Origin: a virus
Strand: one strand, 5' to 3'
Length of the DNA: 21,790 bases
Virus record (IMG/VR): IMGVR_UViG_3300047462_000728
Span: 1 to 21,790 of that record
Both the position numbers and the translations under genes were made by a program. Below the pieces are notes generated by a model. That model was given only the letters and a program-made list of their open reading frames with translations. It did no database searches and was not told the origin of the DNA. Shown one piece after another: positions 19,907 through 21,790 of this stretch (position 1 is the first letter of the stretch; each line of letters begins with the position of its first letter).

Positions 19907-21790
19907 TTACTGGACCTCCTGCTGCGCAGCGACTCCCGCGGCCATCTGCGCTTGCGTCATCGCCTGAGCCTGATCGCTTTGGGCCTGGTTCTGCCCCGCC
20001 TCAAACCCCGCCGCCGCGTGCTCCGCATGAACCGCGTGGGCCTCACTCAGCGCATTCAGCATCCGCGCCGTGCCCTCCGCCTCGTTCCGCGCGGTCTCTG
20101 ATTTCGTCTTGTCGATTTGCGCCACGGCGTGAGCCGCCCCGATCTGTTGTTGCTGCGCCTGGGCCTGCTGCTGCGCCTGGCTCGCCTGGTCCACCGCGTC
20201 GATGACGCTGCGTTTGTGCGGGATCGGCGAGAGCAGGATGAGCTGCTTCAGGCTGATCTGCTGTTGATAGACCGGGCTCATCTTCACCAGGTCGAGGATC
20301 TCGCTGAAGGCCTCGGCCTGGAGGTTGCCCACATCCTGCTGGGTGTCGATCTCGATATCCACGTCCATCTCGGCGAGGGGGTTTGAATAGCCCAGAACCT
20401 CGGCCGTGGATGGATGGACTTGCGGCTGGTTCAGCCCCACGAAGCGGGGCGCGTTCTCGTCGTCCGTCACCCGGATGAACTGGGGCGCGCGCCAGAACTG
20501 TTTGGCCCTCCCCCAGCACTGGCGATAGACGCGCAGCTCGAAGTCCTCCAGGGCGCCGTAGAGATTGGCGAGCTCCGTCAGCCCCGATTGCTGGCGGGCG
20601 AGCAGGGCGCGTCCCGACGCGTCCTCACTGGACCGCCCGAGCACCGCGGGGCTTGGCCCCATGCGCTCCAGCTCGGCCTTGGCCTCGGCCATCATCTCCA
20701 GATTGCCCTGGAACTCCGCCGTGTTGGGCGAAATCCCCCAGCCATAGGGCAGAACCCCATCGGGCCTAGCCGCCTCGCGCCGGGCTTCCTCCGCATCCAC
20801 ATTGATGGCGCTCGGGTCCTTGGCCTCGATGCGGCTGACGCTGAGCAGATGCAGGCTCTTGGACCGGCGCTTGTTCACCTCATCCTGCGGGCCGATCATA
20901 TCCCACACCGCGCCGTAGCGACCGTTGTCGCGGCGCACATAGGCGCTCTGGGCCTCGATGGGGCAGTCCGGCCGGCCTTTGTGATCCTGATAGGGGCTGG
21001 GGCCATGCTCCAGCACGTCGGAGCCGGTGAAGACCGAGCGGCTCCAGCTTTGGGCGTCGCGCCAATACATCTCCACCACCAGCAGACGCCGCAGCTTCGG
21101 GTCCACCCAGGCCCCGCCCGTTCCCGGGCCCACCAGCGGGCGATCCTGGAAGCTCTCGTCAGGAACCATCATCCCCGCCCCGCCCGAGGCCTGGACGCTG
21201 GTCTCGATGGCGGCGGACTTGTCCGGATACAGCGCCGCCAAGTCGTCGACATACATCCACTTGGCGATGCCCATATAGCGGGCGTCCTTGAAGTCCGGCC
21301 GGCGGGAGCGGGGATCGTAGAAGAACTCCTCCCACCGGATCTGCGTAATGGTCACCTGGCTATCCGCATCCGCCCCGATCAGGGCCGCGCCAGTGCCGGG
21401 CACCAGGATATCGCGGAACACCTCCAGCTTGACCCGCTTGAAGCGGTTGAAGTCGGCGATATAGCGCAGCACATCCGTGGCCGCGTCGGCGCTGTCCTCA
21501 TCTCCCGGGTTGCGCGGCCAGCATTTGGGGTCGGATGTCCCCTTCTCACTGACCCCGATGATTCCGTTGATCGCCGGCTTGATGCGGTTGACCACGATGG
21601 GCGGTTGTCCCCGCTCCCGCAGCTTCGCCAGCTCCTCGCGCGTGAACTGATCGGAGTCGTAATAGTCCAGGGCCACAAGGCTGTTGCGGCGGGCGGAATA
21701 GGTGAGCTGCTCGTGCTCGGTGAAGTAGCGCTTGAGGCGCGCGAGGTCGGCGGTGGGGGCCGCCGCCCCCTTGCTCGCGGATCGCGCCAT
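19907..21790 (-). CDS. P22-type portal protein
   Basis: A 627-residue protein, complete with its ATG at the last three bases of the window; P22 gp1 has 725. Portal family features are FTEHEQLTYSARRNSLVALD near the start, PPIVVNRIKPAINGIIGVSE (about 63-82), GTGAALIGADAD, EEFFYDPRSRRPDFKDARYM and a middle section with DMIGPQDEVNKRRSKSLHLL. The C-terminus (about 530-627) is Gln/Ala-rich and helical (QASQAQQQAQAQQQQIG), like the P22 portal barrel. Twelve copies should form the DNA entry ring that the terminase docks to. The terminase genes are expected beyond the right edge. A palindromic element starts 10 nt after its stop. Confidence 0.9.
   Translation of the reverse strand: MARSASKGAAAPTADLARLKRYFTEHEQLTYSARRNSLVALDYYDSDQFTREELAKLRERGQPPIVVNRIKPAINGIIGVSEKGTSDPKCWPRNPGDEDSADAATDVLRYIADFNRFKRVKLEVFRDILVPGTGAALIGADADSQVTITQIRWEEFFYDPRSRRPDFKDARYMGIAKWMYVDDLAALYPDKSAAIETSVQASGGAGMMVPDESFQDRPLVGPGTGGAWVDPKLRRLLVVEMYWRDAQSWSRSVFTGSDVLEHGPSPYQDHKGRPDCPIEAQSAYVRRDNGRYGAVWDMIGPQDEVNKRRSKSLHLLSVSRIEAKDPSAINVDAEEARREAARPDGVLPYGWGISPNTAEFQGNLEMMAEAKAELERMGPSPAVLGRSSEDASGRALLARQQSGLTELANLYGALEDFELRVYRQCWGRAKQFWRAPQFIRVTDDENAPRFVGLNQPQVHPSTAEVLGYSNPLAEMDVDIEIDTQQDVGNLQAEAFSEILDLVKMSPVYQQQISLKQLILLSPIPHKRSVIDAVDQASQAQQQAQAQQQQIGAAHAVAQIDKTKSETARNEAEGTARMLNALSEAHAVHAEHAAAGFEAGQNQAQSDQAQAMTQAQMAAGVAAQQEVQ

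Overview
The window is the virion-structure and lysis part of a P22-like (podovirus-type) phage or prophage. It is GC-rich, and nearly every gene reads leftward on the minus strand. Host identity is inferred, not proven. The high GC and the host-type palindromic repeats (the 'tcatcccgc ... gggaccca' kind and the 'ccacagatgacac' kind) suggest an alphaproteobacterium such as the Caulobacter/Phenylobacterium group. No integrase, terminase, att site, tRNA or CRISPR array is visible, so only part of the phage is shown.

Layout in transcription order (right to left): P22-type portal (21790-19907); a plus-strand GIY-YIG nuclease gene boxed by perfect inverted repeats (19896-19405); a small antitoxin plus Fic/Doc toxin (19291-18748); scaffold-like protein (18489-17803); major capsid protein of the DUF4043 type (17746-16607); possible capsid decoration protein (16391-15921); a lysis group with a membrane coiled-coil protein, a GH24 endolysin fused in frame to a holin-like protein, and an Ala-rich protein (15909-14144); a five-gene toxin-antitoxin-like operon, cassette B (14007-12196); a gp4-like connector (12151-11492); a GTA spike-base-like protein; a pectate-lyase-fold tail spike (10972-9062); a Wzy/EpsG-like membrane protein (9034-7910); a second gp4-like connector (7866-7183); an isolated plus-strand membrane/coiled-coil gene (6324-7004); a three-gene toxin-antitoxin-like operon, cassette A (6140-4764); gp10-like tail protein (4673-3144); a small tail protein; two fibre-like proteins; a gp14-like protein; and a gp7-like ejection protein (696-1).

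The core order portal-scaffold-coat-gp4-gp10-...-gp14-gp7 follows P22, with accessory blocks inserted: lysis genes, three toxin-antitoxin-like units, an O-antigen polymerase-like gene and the nuclease element. Portal, scaffold and coat would build the procapsid. The gp4-, gp10- and small tail proteins would close the portal and hold the DNA. The spike and fibres would bind the surface polysaccharide, which the Wzy-like protein may alter after lysogeny. gp14/gp7-like proteins would serve ejection, and the endolysin/holin group would release progeny.

The most unusual content is repeat DNA. Four copies of a ~150-bp hairpin element each sit 13-30 nt after the stop codon of a minus-strand gene. 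REP-like palindromes flank the GIY-YIG gene, follow the toxin gene, and have inserted in frame between endolysin and holin. A smaller palindrome occurs twice in the same reading frame of the scaffold gene. All functions come from reading the sequence by eye; no database search was run.
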